This document shows positions 1 through 8,876 of a stretch of DNA of 64,000 nucleotides, piece after piece; the stretch's first letter is position 1, and each line of letters opens with the position of its first letter. Under the pieces are notes generated by a model. It saw only the letters and a list, made by a program, of their open reading frames with translations. It was not told where the DNA came from and did no database searches. The stretch comes from Komagataella phaffii GS115 (taxonomy: Eukaryota > Ascomycota > Pichiomycetes > Pichiales > Pichiaceae), in the NCBI RefSeq assembly GCF_000027005.1, contig NC_012963.1, positions 372,001 through 436,000 on the forward strand, read 5' to 3'. The translations under genes were made by a program, and so were the position numbers.

Positions 1-110
1 TTGAATGTTTTCTTCTGCCAAATAATATTAGCCGCAACTCCGAAATATATGGCATATAGAACTAAGAATACAGAGGCAGCTATCCCTTGGCGTTGAAACT
101 TGAACCCCAT
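1..110 (-). CDS. N-terminus of a membrane protein, cut by the left edge
   Basis: Reading the minus strand from the ATG at 110, the frame stays open to base 1, giving 36 complete codons. An in-frame TAA lies seven codons upstream of the ATG, so this is the first possible Met. The peptide starts MGFKFQRQGIA and then has one hydrophobic stretch (about residues 10-31) that looks like a signal anchor or first transmembrane helix. The rest lies outside the window. I do not recognise the family; N-termini of this kind occur in multi-pass fungal membrane proteins. The call rests on the open frame and the hydrophobic segment only. Confidence 0.5.
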   Translation of the reverse strand, partial: MGFKFQRQGIAASVFLVLYAIYFGVAANIIWQKKTF

Positions 111-860
111 ATTCTCCAATGTGACCGATTAGATTGTGCGCACGACAACAATAGAGAAGAATAGAATACAATAGTATCCATGTATGGAAGAGTTACTTTA
201 CCGTCTCTGATGTTTTCCACTTTTCGAGATTTGATAGAGGTTCCCTTAATCTGTGCTTGGTTGTCTGGTATTCCAACTGGCTGTTAGTGTGGTGATTGTC
301 GAGCTTACAATGTAGTTTTTGATGGCGTTCAACCAGATGGTAGTTCCCATTAAATGAGCACCACTTTTTGCTTTAAGCTTGGGGCATTCACTGGACCAGT
401 GTTAGACCGAAAAGGTGAAATTTTCAAGTTGTTGTCTACTTACTCTGTTCGAATAAATGATGAACCCTCATGGTTGACCCATTCCCCGCCTATCGAGCGT
501 TAATGTGAAAACATCTGTTGGTTTGCTTCACCAGAAGCCAAATAAATGAGTTGCAAGTACCCTCTTTCAGAAGGTATACAGCTGAAATGTCGCCAATTTT
601 CTGAAGGACAGAAATAAGTCTAGTTTTGAGGATCTGCCCATTCAGACCACTAATTGTTCACAATTGTTGATCACATCGTTTAGAGGATCGGATCTGGACG
701 ATAAGTAGCAGAAGCAGCACAAGTGAAAGTATAATTTTTCAAAGGCCGACTGAAAAGTTCCAGCAGAGTTTATACTATCCGAACAACTGTTGTATCCCAG
801 TTCTCTCGTTACTTATACACTATATACAACCCGACATAGGATATTCCTGACCATTAGTCT
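111..860. other. Intergenic region, about 750 bp
   Basis: This holds the presumed promoter of the truncated minus-strand gene at the edge and the 3' flank of the RRM-like gene ending at 861. No TATA box, tRNA, repeat or convincing coding frame was seen. The short plus-strand frame that begins near 790 runs into the RRM gene on the opposite strand and is not considered real. Confidence 0.6.
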
Positions 861-1796
861 CTACTCTAATACTTCTGCAAACACAACCGGTAAATTGGGA
901 TCATCTTTCCAATGCTTTCCGTTGAACCTTCTGACAACTAGCCGGGCATCGTCAGGATTGTCAAAAATGACAATAAACAGTTTATTTTCAAGCTCCCAAA
1001 CAGCTCTATCTTGAACTCTGTACAAAGAATAGTCTCTCAGTTTTTCACCCAACTCTTTCGCAGTCATTTGAGGTATCATGTTTCTTAGTATAACCACATT
1101 TCTTCTATCAATGGGAGGTATAGTTACTGTATTTTTTAAAGGTTCATGAGAAGGGAGTTCTGAAACGTCATTGGTATCCTGCTGGGTAGGTTGATCTGGT
1201 AAATTTATATAATCGCTAACCTTTAAGTGCGATTTTAGCCATGGAAGATCGGAAAATGGCAACACCTCATCTTGAAAAGAAGACTTGGATGAGGGACTTT
1301 TCAACTCTGCCAATCCGTTCTCTACATCTCCTTCAGGATCAATGAACTTCGGTTTGAAGTTCATTCCAACTATTTGTTTGTCAAGAGTTTCCAAATAAAA
1401 AGCAGTGCTCCATTCTTTACTAGGAAAAATAAGGTAATAATTTCCATTGCTTTTAAGGCCATACTTTGAACTACGTCTTCCTTTTATGACGTCGAATTTG
1501 ATAGCTCTGTCATCAAAATCAAATTTTCTGTGGTGGAAATGTGGAATCAAATGATCAAAATCAGATTTATCTAACATGGAATCGTAACAAATGAATTTCA
1601 GGACTTTAGAGGGGACAATCTTGTCTTTGGTAGTTTCCCTGAGCCCTAGAATTGAGTCCTTTATCGGTCTCTTAGTCGTCAACTCTGACAACGGTTTGTC
1701 AAAGAAATCCAGCAAATTATTGCTCTTTGGTTTTATGGACGAATATAACAGGTTTTTCAGCTTGTTATCCTGCTTGAGTATCCTTGTTATCCTCAT
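861..1796 (-). CDS. RRM-like protein, probably mitochondrial
   Basis: The ATG at 1796 gives a 311-residue protein. The open frame continues upstream to 1892 but has no ATG there, so 1796 is preferred. The first 30 residues are rich in Arg, Lys and Ser and lack acidic residues (MRITRILKQ...), like a mitochondrial targeting signal. The last 90 residues resemble an RNA-recognition motif, with an RNP2-like strand (VVILRNM), a helix, and an RNP1-like strand (KLFIVIFD) followed by a helix. The middle is low in recognisable domains. It could be a yeast mitochondrial RNA or translation factor of the Pet54 type, but the family assignment is inference. The nearest regulatory candidate is a TCACGTGA palindrome 68 bp upstream. 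Confidence 0.65.
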   Translation of the reverse strand: MRITRILKQDNKLKNLLYSSIKPKSNNLLDFFDKPLSELTTKRPIKDSILGLRETTKDKIVPSKVLKFICYDSMLDKSDFDHLIPHFHHRKFDFDDRAIKFDVIKGRRSSKYGLKSNGNYYLIFPSKEWSTAFYLETLDKQIVGMNFKPKFIDPEGDVENGLAELKSPSSKSSFQDEVLPFSDLPWLKSHLKVSDYINLPDQPTQQDTNDVSELPSHEPLKNTVTIPPIDRRNVVILRNMIPQMTAKELGEKLRDYSLYRVQDRAVWELENKLFIVIFDNPDDARLVVRRFNGKHWKDDPNLPVVFAEVLE

Positions 1797-1863
1797 CTTC
1801 GAACGAGAACAGACGGAATACGCAGAAATATGATAAACTTCAAAAAACGTAAAAAAAAAGCTA

Positions 1864-1871
1864 TCACGTGA
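1864..1871. promoter_or_regulatory. Cbf1-type E-box TCACGTGA
   Basis: A perfect 8-bp palindrome containing CACGTG lies 68 bp upstream of the RRM-like gene and far upstream (730 bp) of the divergent zinc-finger gene. TCACGTGA is the classic Cbf1 site, and in many yeasts it marks respiratory or ribosomal promoters. Function is inferred from the motif only. Confidence 0.4.
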
Positions 1872-2192
1872 CCCAATCTTAGTTGTTTCCAATTTGGGTA
1901 TCCATGATATCCAACTTCTAAAATTTGAAATAGGATAATTGGGCCGACATGAAACGATTGGGTGCCATGAAAATGGGAAACGTTACACAAAGACGATAGA
2001 AAACTGCTGAACGCTGAGGGGTACATGAGTAGAACAAGTTGAACTATTGAACAGTTGTGTACAAGGAGGTATCTTGTTAACATCGAAAGCGTGGACGACA
2101 TACAGAAGCGCATCAAGACAATTGGGGTTTGAAAACTTATTTTACGTCAATTAACTTTCAAAGAGAGTAAGTAATAGAATGCGATTAAGCCG

Positions 2193-2211
2193 TTCTAGAA
2201 AGTTTCTAGAA
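2193..2211. promoter_or_regulatory. Paired heat-shock-element-like palindromes
   Basis: Two identical TTCTAGAA palindromes (2193-2200 and 2204-2211) are separated by 3 bp. Each is a tail-to-tail TTCnnGAA unit of a heat shock element, although the canonical spacing between successive units is 2 bp, so the phase between the two is off by one. They lie about 390-410 bp upstream of the Rua1-type gene. Confidence 0.4.
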
Positions 2212-2541
2212 CATCTGTCAAAATAAACTTGCATAAAGGAGATCATTTTCTCGCGCAAGTTCTTCCTTTTGTACCCCCCTTGCAGGTTCCTACAGCAAGT
2301 ACCATGATCGATGGCCAAAGCTTTCACAAGATCTAAATGTCACAGGAAGTTCTGAAAAGACACCATTGAATTGTCACAAACAAGGTCTATCGATTGGCTG
2401 CTTGTATTTCTAAATTTGCACTGTGTCACAAGAACTTACTTCCACCGCAACTATTCATGCAGGATGAAAACTGGTGTCGTATCTAGTGAAGACGATATCC
2501 CATTCTCTCAAACTGCAGAACATTCCGAAGAAAAAATGGTC

Positions 2542-2548
2542 TATATAA
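2542..2548 (+). promoter_or_regulatory. TATA box TATATAA
   Basis: TATATAA lies 53 bp before the ATG at 2601 of the Rua1-type regulator. Together with the long upstream region it suggests a TATA-dependent, regulated promoter. Confidence 0.45.
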
Positions 2549-2600
2549 TAAACCTCTAACTCTCCAAATTTGAAACCCCTGCTTCTCTTCTACTGTTTAC

Positions 2601-4433
2601 ATGATTGAATCAACTTTCGACATCAACAGCTATTTAAACGTCGATGCATTCGAAGATCTCAATGACATGGATATGGTCATGCATGAGTTAACGGCTTGCG
2701 AGGAAGAGCCGGTAAAATTTGAAGTAGACACAAAAGAGAACCCAAGTGTTTTTGTGGCAGATATATCCCAAAAGATCGAATGGTCAGATAATGACATGGG
2801 ATTGCTTCTAACAGAAGCTGTTCGGGAGGAAAATGAAGCCCAAGATTCAGCTGCCCGCAGAGCTGAAACCCAGATCCAGCCTGAACGTAAATCTGAGAAT
2901 CAGATCTCCACTCCTGTCCGCATGCAAGAACCAGTCCAATTTCCCATTCAAACCCAGTTTCAAATCCAGTCCCCGGTAAACCAAAAAGTCCAGACGTCAG
3001 GTCCCATTCCAGTTCCCTCCAAAATCTCTTTCCAGGTTCTGGAAAACAATCACACAACACCTCAGTTCAGTGAACCACGTAGAAGTAGAGAATCATCGAT
3101 AGAACACCTGGGGACCACACCAGGGGGAAACTCAATGTTCTCTTTAGATGGAAATACCTCTTCACAAGATCTTGACTTTTTTGAATCAAGTCCTCAGGAT
3201 GTTCACAGGCAATTTATGTTAAATTCGGAAGAAGAAGTTGGCCCTTACAACCATGCAATTCAAGACCCACCATGGGAGACAACGACCAACCAAACTTTCA
3301 ACTTCTGCTCCTTTAACTCTGTTCAATTTGATCCAAATTGTCAATCAGAGACAATTGCGGAAGGTTATGAAGCTGACGGTCACTTTAACTCCCAGGGTGG
3401 AAGTCTTGTTGAGGCAATTGATGTCATGAGTGTTGATGGCCCGGTACCTGTCCAAGTAGGAGGAGCACAGGTTGTGGCTCAAGACACGGCTTTCTGCAGT
3501 TCTGAATACGTTCAGAATATGTTGAAGAAAATGGTGATCTCCACCAAAACTTCTTCTTCCGAATCAGGTTGTGACGCAGGTGAAGAGATAAATCCACAAG
3601 AGTCCAAGGTAATTGTAGAAGAGATATTTCCCTCTCAGGAAGAACAGATGGGATTTTCAAGCTTCAGCTCTCAACCAGGACAAGAACTAGAAACTCACAC
3701 CGCAAACGGCGGTGAATCTCTTCGCACGCAGAGTCGTCATAGAAGATCTCTCTCAGCTAATTACAGCTATTTCCAAGCACAGGATCGCAAGCAGGTAGTT
3801 CCGTTGGAGTACTTCCGAATACCAAATAGAATCAAGGCAGAGAGTTTTCCTCCCATCAGGGATGGCTATTATTACATTTCCAACTCCAAGGCCCATGATC
3901 CTTACCAGCCTTTGGTGTTGAGATTCAGGGAGGATGACCGATCAAATGTAGAAGGATTGTGCCCTTATTGCACTGTAAATGTGATAGACATTAGATCATA
4001 TGACGAGGTTTTCTTTAACATCAAAAAGTCAAGCTATGTCCACCATTTGGGAAAGAATCACGGGGTGCTATCTGATGGAACCAGAATTCCAGATCCCTTC
4101 CTTCTCATTGATGATTTCGTTTTCCATGAGAAGAAAAGAGGAAAACAGGTTTCTGGAGTAGCTGAAGAACGCACGGTGCATCACATGGCAGCTGTCTGTC
4201 CTCATCTTGACTGTATGAATATGAGCTCTATGACATTTCATGCCATGCCTGATTACAATCCCAGTAAGGGCTGGTTTAATAGGCTTTTAGCTTATACTCG
4301 TCATTACTATGAGTGCCACAAGAAGCGTAACTTGGAAAGATTCATCGTGGAGCCCAATGACGAAAATAAGAGATTGTTCACACAAAAAATGAAAGGACAG
4401 CTGATGAACTACGAATGGAAGACAATTCTGTGA
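2601..4433 (+). CDS. Rua1-type C-terminal zinc-finger transcription factor
   Basis: This 610-residue protein has a long, low-complexity acidic and Gln/Ser-rich N-terminal two thirds and a conserved C-terminal third. The C-terminal part matches what I know of the Rua1 C-terminal domain (formerly DUF4451), named after the Ustilago maydis regulator of ustilagic acid genes. Two C2H2-like clusters are visible: C454, C457, H481 or H482 and H487; then C533, C538, H568 and H573. The N-terminal region is probably an activation and interaction region. A nuclear DNA-binding role is inferred from the family; targets cannot be read from the sequence. It stands alone, divergent from the RRM-like gene, with a TATA box and heat-shock-like elements upstream. 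I know of no well-studied S. cerevisiae counterpart. Confidence 0.7.
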   Translation: MIESTFDINSYLNVDAFEDLNDMDMVMHELTACEEEPVKFEVDTKENPSVFVADISQKIEWSDNDMGLLLTEAVREENEAQDSAARRAETQIQPERKSENQISTPVRMQEPVQFPIQTQFQIQSPVNQKVQTSGPIPVPSKISFQVLENNHTTPQFSEPRRSRESSIEHLGTTPGGNSMFSLDGNTSSQDLDFFESSPQDVHRQFMLNSEEEVGPYNHAIQDPPWETTTNQTFNFCSFNSVQFDPNCQSETIAEGYEADGHFNSQGGSLVEAIDVMSVDGPVPVQVGGAQVVAQDTAFCSSEYVQNMLKKMVISTKTSSSESGCDAGEEINPQESKVIVEEIFPSQEEQMGFSSFSSQPGQELETHTANGGESLRTQSRHRRSLSANYSYFQAQDRKQVVPLEYFRIPNRIKAESFPPIRDGYYYISNSKAHDPYQPLVLRFREDDRSNVEGLCPYCTVNVIDIRSYDEVFFNIKKSSYVHHLGKNHGVLSDGTRIPDPFLLIDDFVFHEKKRGKQVSGVAEERTVHHMAAVCPHLDCMNMSSMTFHAMPDYNPSKGWFNRLLAYTRHYYECHKKRNLERFIVEPNDENKRLFTQKMKGQLMNYEWKTIL

Positions 4434-4932
4434 AGAACAAAATCAAAGGGACAAAAAAGTCAGATAACAATCTTGTAGAGCTGAGAAATATGGACAAGTG
4501 AGACTGGGTGATTAGATGGGCAACGGACAACGGACAATAAAGACTAATTGTTTGCTCGGGGACAACACGACATAGCAACCCGGAAGGCAAACCAAAGTAA
4601 GTAGGAAAAAAAAACGAAAAAAACTCGTATTCGTCGTAGTTACATCTTTGACCCCTACCACCTTACCGCACACACGCTTCACTTAATGATGGTAGCGTTT
4701 TTGCCCTCAAGTCGCCTACGTTCTTGCATTGTATATCCCAGAGTAAACCGAGTAAACCAACTGAAATTCCCTCCCCCCACAATGCACCCTGGAAATTTCA
4801 TTGCGCGACTCTTTAACTCCCCCCAGATGTTGGTCGCGAAGGTCAATGATACGTGTCCTGTCTTGGATCGTTCCTTCTTACATTTTGTTAGTACTCCCGC
4901 TCTTAACACGCTCCATTTAATTAGAACCTAAG
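4434..4932. other. SEC61 upstream region, about 500 bp
   Basis: This contains the 3' flank of the Rua1-type gene and the SEC61 promoter. It holds a CGCGAAGG octamer (4835-4842), a TACGTGTC element at 4850-4857 and several pyrimidine-rich stretches near the start codon. Open frames on both strands between 4679 and 4931 lack domains and are dismissed. No clear TATA box is seen. Confidence 0.55.
4850..4857 (+). promoter_or_regulatory. UPRE-2-like element TACGTGTC
   Basis: TACGTG followed by TC matches the core of the yeast UPRE-2 element bound by Hac1. It lies 76 bp upstream of the SEC61 start. SEC61 is an unfolded-protein-response target in S. cerevisiae, so the site is plausible, but a 6-8 bp match alone is weak evidence. 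Confidence 0.35.
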
Positions 4933-6369
4933 ATGAGCAGCTTCAGAGTTCTAGACTTGGTAAAGCCCTTTACCCCATTTCTGCCTGAGGTTATCTCTCC
5001 AGAGAGAAAGGTCCCCTTTCAACAGAAGTTGATGTGGACTGGAGTCACTCTTCTGATCTTCTTGGTCATGAGTGAAATTCCCCTGTATGGTATCACTTCA
5101 AGTGACTCCTCTGACCCTTTGTTTTGGCTGCGTATGATGTTGGCCTCTAACAGAGGAACGCTGATGGAGTTAGGTATCTCTCCTATTGTCACTTCTGGAA
5201 TGGTGTTCCAACTGTTGCAGGGAATCCAAATCTTGGACGTGAACATGGAAAACAAAGCAGACAGAGAGTTGTTCCAAACTGCTCAAAAAGTGTTCGCCAT
5301 TTTGCTGAGTATCGGACAAGCTACTGTTTATGTTTTAACTGGAATGTATGGCCCCCCTGGTGAACTAGGAGTTGGTGTCTGTCTTTTGTTGGTTCTTCAA
5401 TTGGTGTTTGCAGGTATTGTGGTCATTTTGTTGGATGAACTCTTACAAAAAGGTTACGGTTTAGGAAGTGGAATTTCTCTTTTCATGGCCACCAACATTT
5501 GTGAGCAGATTTTTTGGAAGACTTTTGCTCCTACCACCGTTAACCGTGGAAGAGGTAAGGAATTTGAAGGAGCTTTCATTTCTTTCTTTCACCTGATCTT
5601 GACCAAGAAGGACAAGAAGAGAGCTCTGTTGGAATCATTTTACAGAGACAACGCTCCAAACATGTTCCAAGTTATTGCTACTCTTGTCGTCTTTTTCACC
5701 GTTGTCTATCTTCAGGGCTTCCGTTTGGAGATTCCAGTTAAGTCTACCCGTCAAAGAGGTCCTTACGGAACTTACCCAATCAGATTGTTCTACACATCCA
5801 ACATGCCAATCATGTTACAATCCGCTTTGACCTCAAACATTTTCATTATTTCCCAGATGTTGTATTCACACTTCCCTGACAATGCCTTTGTTAAGCTCAT
5901 TGGAACTTGGGAAGCTCAACCTGGTTCAGCACAACTGTTTGCTGCCTCGGGATTAGCCTACTACATGCAGCCTCCAATGTCCCTGAGTCAAGCTTTATTA
6001 GACCCTATCAAGACTGTCGTCTACGTTGTGTTTGTTTTGACCACTTGTGCCATCTTCTCCAAGACATGGATTGAGATTTCGGGATCTTCCCCAAGAGACG
6101 TTGCTAAGCAATTCAAAGACCAAGGATTGGTTATTGCTGGACACAGAGATGCTACTGTTTACAAGGAGTTGAAGAAGATTATACCAACAGCCGCTGCATT
6201 TGGAGGTGCCACAATTGGTGCACTTTCCGTTGTTTCCGACCTTTTGGGTACTTTAGGTTCGGGAACCTCCATCCTTTTGGCTGTTACAACCATCTATGGT
6301 TACTACGAGTTGGCTGTTAAGGAAGGTGGTTTTTCAAAGGGTGGACCCTCTGGATTCGTTGATCTGTAA
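4933..6369 (+). CDS. SEC61: Sec61 translocon pore subunit (SecY family)
   Basis: This 478-residue protein is the central subunit of the heterotrimeric ER protein-conducting channel (with Sbh1 and Sss1). It shows the family's ten hydrophobic helices, the plug region after helix 1, and very conserved segments such as [27 protein letters not shown] and PIMLQSAL. The length equals that of other fungal Sec61 proteins (about 480). The start follows directly after a region without other in-frame ATGs and gives the expected [14 protein letters not shown]-terminus. Conserved leucine positions are encoded by CTG (for example in WLRMM), which supports standard CUG decoding. The gene ends with TATATAA-rich 3' sequence. 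Identification is near certain. Confidence 0.98.
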   Translation: MSSFRVLDLVKPFTPFLPEVISPERKVPFQQKLMWTGVTLLIFLVMSEIPLYGITSSDSSDPLFWLRMMLASNRGTLMELGISPIVTSGMVFQLLQGIQILDVNMENKADRELFQTAQKVFAILLSIGQATVYVLTGMYGPPGELGVGVCLLLVLQLVFAGIVVILLDELLQKGYGLGSGISLFMATNICEQIFWKTFAPTTVNRGRGKEFEGAFISFFHLILTKKDKKRALLESFYRDNAPNMFQVIATLVVFFTVVYLQGFRLEIPVKSTRQRGPYGTYPIRLFYTSNMPIMLQSALTSNIFIISQMLYSHFPDNAFVKLIGTWEAQPGSAQLFAASGLAYYMQPPMSLSQALLDPIKTVVYVVFVLTTCAIFSKTWIEISGSSPRDVAKQFKDQGLVIAGHRDATVYKELKKIIPTAAAFGGATIGALSVVSDLLGTLGSGTSILLAVTTIYGYYELAVKEGGFSKGGPSGFVDL

Positions 6370-6489
6370 TGTTTATCGGACGTTATTATATAAAAACTAA
6401 ATCCTATTATATAAGTAAAACCTCAATTTTGAGATATTGAAATTTTCACGATTGCATCGTTGTGGGTAAATAGATAGAGATATCTTACC

Positions 6490-6918
6490 ATGAGCAGGTT
6501 GGGCCGTGTCTGGAATGCCACGGCTCCTCTTCTAGAACGGAAGTCAAAGTTCATTGGGTGGAGTACCCCATTGACCGAAATTAGCCAACTGGAGCCAGTT
6601 TTACAGGAGTTCACCGAATGTCATCAAAAAGTTCTTAGTAAAGCAACCCATCCAAAGATGTATGCATGGCGGCTTACTGATGATGCAGGGAAGCTTTTGA
6701 ACCAAGGAAGTCACGATGACGGTGAGAGCGGTGCTGGGAACCGCCTTTTGGGCCTTTTGGAGTTATACAAATGCCGCAATGTCCTTGTAGTTGTTAGTAG
6801 GTGGTATGGTGGAATCCCTTTGGGTCCTTCGAGATTTCGATGTATCAGTTCAGCTGCTCAAGAGAGTCTCAAAATTGGAGGGTTCATTACTACCAAGACT
6901 AAACTAAATAGAAAATAA
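6490..6918 (+). CDS. Small YigZ/IMPACT-family protein (YDL177C-like)
   Basis: This 142-residue protein consists almost entirely of the UPF0029/IMPACT N-terminal fold, ending in the diagnostic block VVSRWYGGIPLGPSRFR. It lacks the RWD domain of Yih1, the Gcn2 regulator, so it resembles the short uncharacterised yeast protein YDL177C. The family is related to bacterial YigZ; the biochemical role is not settled, so none is assigned. It follows SEC61 on the same strand after 120 bp and converges on the Rbf1-like gene, leaving 25 bp between their ends. Confidence 0.8.
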   Translation: MSRLGRVWNATAPLLERKSKFIGWSTPLTEISQLEPVLQEFTECHQKVLSKATHPKMYAWRLTDDAGKLLNQGSHDDGESGAGNRLLGLLELYKCRNVLVVVSRWYGGIPLGPSRFRCISSAAQESLKIGGFITTKTKLNRK

Positions 6919-6943
6919 ACTATGTATAGTAGAAAAAACTCAC

Positions 6944-8025
6944 TTACTCCTCTTTGCCGGAAATTCCAGTAACCTGAGCCATTGCAGACATATCATCTTC
7001 GTCGGAAAGAGAATTTTTTAGCATGCTGTCAGTGGGATCCAGTTGTAGTTGGGTGTAAAATTCAGATTCAGTTGTATCAGCTTTCGTACGTTGTCTTTTA
7101 GGAGGAACTTGACCATCAGCATCTGCAAGATCAACGGACTCAGTTTTACCATTTGAATCGGCTTTGCTCTGCTCGCTACCCTGATAAAAGTCGTCAGTTT
7201 TCCTCTTTTGATGTTTCGGAGTGGAGAGCTTGAGTTTCGATCTCTGACGGGTCATGAATCGTAACAATTTGGATTTTGTTGTTTTCTCAAACTTGTCAAT
7301 GTTGAGTCCCAGCACTTCGTTGATTTCATAAGATTTGAGCAACTTAGCGGAGGTTGTGTCTGGATGCAACTCCATAAGTTTCTGCAACTCTTTATGCAGT
7401 CCAACTGGTATGTACATCTGATCTGATATCTGATAAGTGGGCAAATGCTGGTGATTATGTGCGTGAATCTCCTTCAACTCAAAACCTAAAGTTTCCTCCT
7501 TGGGCAAAGACGTTTGAGAATCCTTGGTGGTGTTACGGATCTTTTTTATGTTAACCTTGAAGTCACAGCCTTTTAATTGGCAGGATATCTTGGTCAAGTT
7601 ATCGTTATTCTTTACCCAGAAGTTCTCTTTCCTAATAGACTCGTATGGACAATCGTGATACTGTAGATAAGCCTCCTTTCTGGTAGCAAATATAGAGTTC
7701 TGAAAGTAATTGGTAGGTTGCTGTTGGATGTGTTGTAGTGTTGTTATCGCTTGGGAGGTCACTGGGAACTCTGTAGCTTGATTAAAATACTGTTGTTGTG
7801 GTGGAGGCAGTGCTTGCTGCTGGTGTTGATGTTGTTGTTGCTGTTGTTGAAGTTGTTGATACTGCCTAGCCAATTGCTGTTGTTGTTGCTGTTGCTGCTG
7901 CTGTTGTTGGAGTAGATTCATGTTCAAGTTCATATTCATGTTGAAATTCCCATTATGAAGATTCTGAGTGGGCTGTCTAAAGTAGTGACTGGGACTGTTG
8001 CTTGGGATCCCCTGTAGTTGCTGTT

Positions 8026-8056
<31 letters not shown>

Positions 8057-8332
8057 GTTTTGCAATTGATGATCAAACATTGGCTGGACAGGCTGAACAT
8101 TTTGCAAGGATTGGTTCACATGTTGCTGTAGTTGCTGTTGGATCTGTTGGCCTTGTAGTTGCTGTTGAAGCCTTTGGAGTTCTAGATTCTGCTGGGGAAC
8201 ATGATGCACCTGCTCAGAGACCTTAGGAAACGACTCCGAACGAGTCTTGTTGGTCGGTATCTCTAATTGCTCCTGTCTATGGTTGCCGCTATCATTAGAA
8301 TTGGTAGCAACGTAGTAGTTGGAAATAGACAT
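6944..8332 (-). CDS. Gln-rich WRKY-GCM1-like transcription factor (Rbf1-like)
   Basis: This 462-residue protein has two long polyglutamine tracts (about residues 93-105 and 142-153), further Q/H-rich segments, and a compact central domain at about 213-300. That domain contains a zinc-ligand pattern C251-x4-C256 followed about 35 residues later by closely spaced histidines (H290, H292, H294, H296). This arrangement recalls the WRKY-GCM1 fold reported for Candida albicans Rbf1 and for the yeast iron regulators Aft1 and Aft2. The C-terminus holds a basic, nuclear-localisation-like stretch (PKHQKRK, PPKRQRTK) and an acidic tail. A DNA-binding nuclear role is likely. The exact orthologue is uncertain because low-complexity flanks blur comparison. 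Confidence 0.65.
7855..8062 (-). repeat. CAA/CAG trinucleotide repeat tracts coding polyglutamine
   Basis: Two blocks of mixed CAA and CAG codons (around 7875-7915 and 8022-8060 on the plus strand as TTG/CTG) encode runs of about 12 and 13 glutamines in the Rbf1-like factor. Mixed codons limit slippage but such tracts often vary in length between strains. Confidence 0.8.
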
Positions 8333-8876
8333 GATGGCAATTATAAGCTTGTATTCTCTTTAAATGTTGTACAGGATATAGTTGCAATACTCAATGAAGG
8401 CTGCTCATGTAATTCTAAAATTAAAAAGCCAAATTCCCTGTTGAACTGAATGTTGGTGTCCACTGGCAATANAAGATTGTGAGTATTCAAACGAGGCAAG
8501 ATCAGATATGTCTCACTTGCGAAATATTATGGTTTAGGAAAATACCAGATTATTACTAAGCCTGAGACCTATCGCACATATCGCACAATTAATGTTACCT
8601 CAGGGTTTTGCTAATTGATGGTTTGAAGGGCCTACGGGCAATATCTGAGAGGTTTCGTATTCTAGAAGTTCAGACCGCTGGAAAAGTTGACTGGTTGGGA
8701 GAGCTATGATCTGCAAGAGCTGTGTTGGTATGTAGGTTGCATGTAGGAGCTGCCTGTTTTCCCGCCTAAGATTTCTCCTTTGCGTGATTTTTCTCTCTTT
8801 CTAGTTCAAGGCATACACTCTCTGCTAGAACTATAGTACTACTCAGTCTATAAACGAGTCCTTTCTAGGTGAATTC
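8333..8876. other. Divergent intergenic region, about 540 bp
   Basis: This is the shared upstream region of the Rbf1-like gene (minus) and the alanyl-tRNA editing gene (plus). One base is undetermined (N at 8472). A TTCTAGAA palindrome followed by GTTC lies at 8660-8671, similar to the heat-shock-like elements at 2193. No RNA gene or coding frame with support was seen. Confidence 0.55.

Larger units (their letters stand above)
1797..2600. other. Divergent intergenic region, about 800 bp
   Basis: This region separates the minus-strand RRM-like gene from the plus-strand Rua1-type gene. It holds the E-box at 1864, the paired TTCTAGAA elements at 2193-2211 and a TATA box at 2542. Short frames on both strands (for example near 1793-2116 and 2371-2559) show no domain and are taken as chance. 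An 800-bp upstream region is long for this compact segment and fits a regulated gene. Confidence 0.6.

Noticed and set aside
4679..4931. Open frames on both strands just upstream of SEC61
   Set aside because: No domain, unlike compositions, and located in the promoter of a strongly conserved gene. One ends only 1 bp before the SEC61 ATG. Judged chance.
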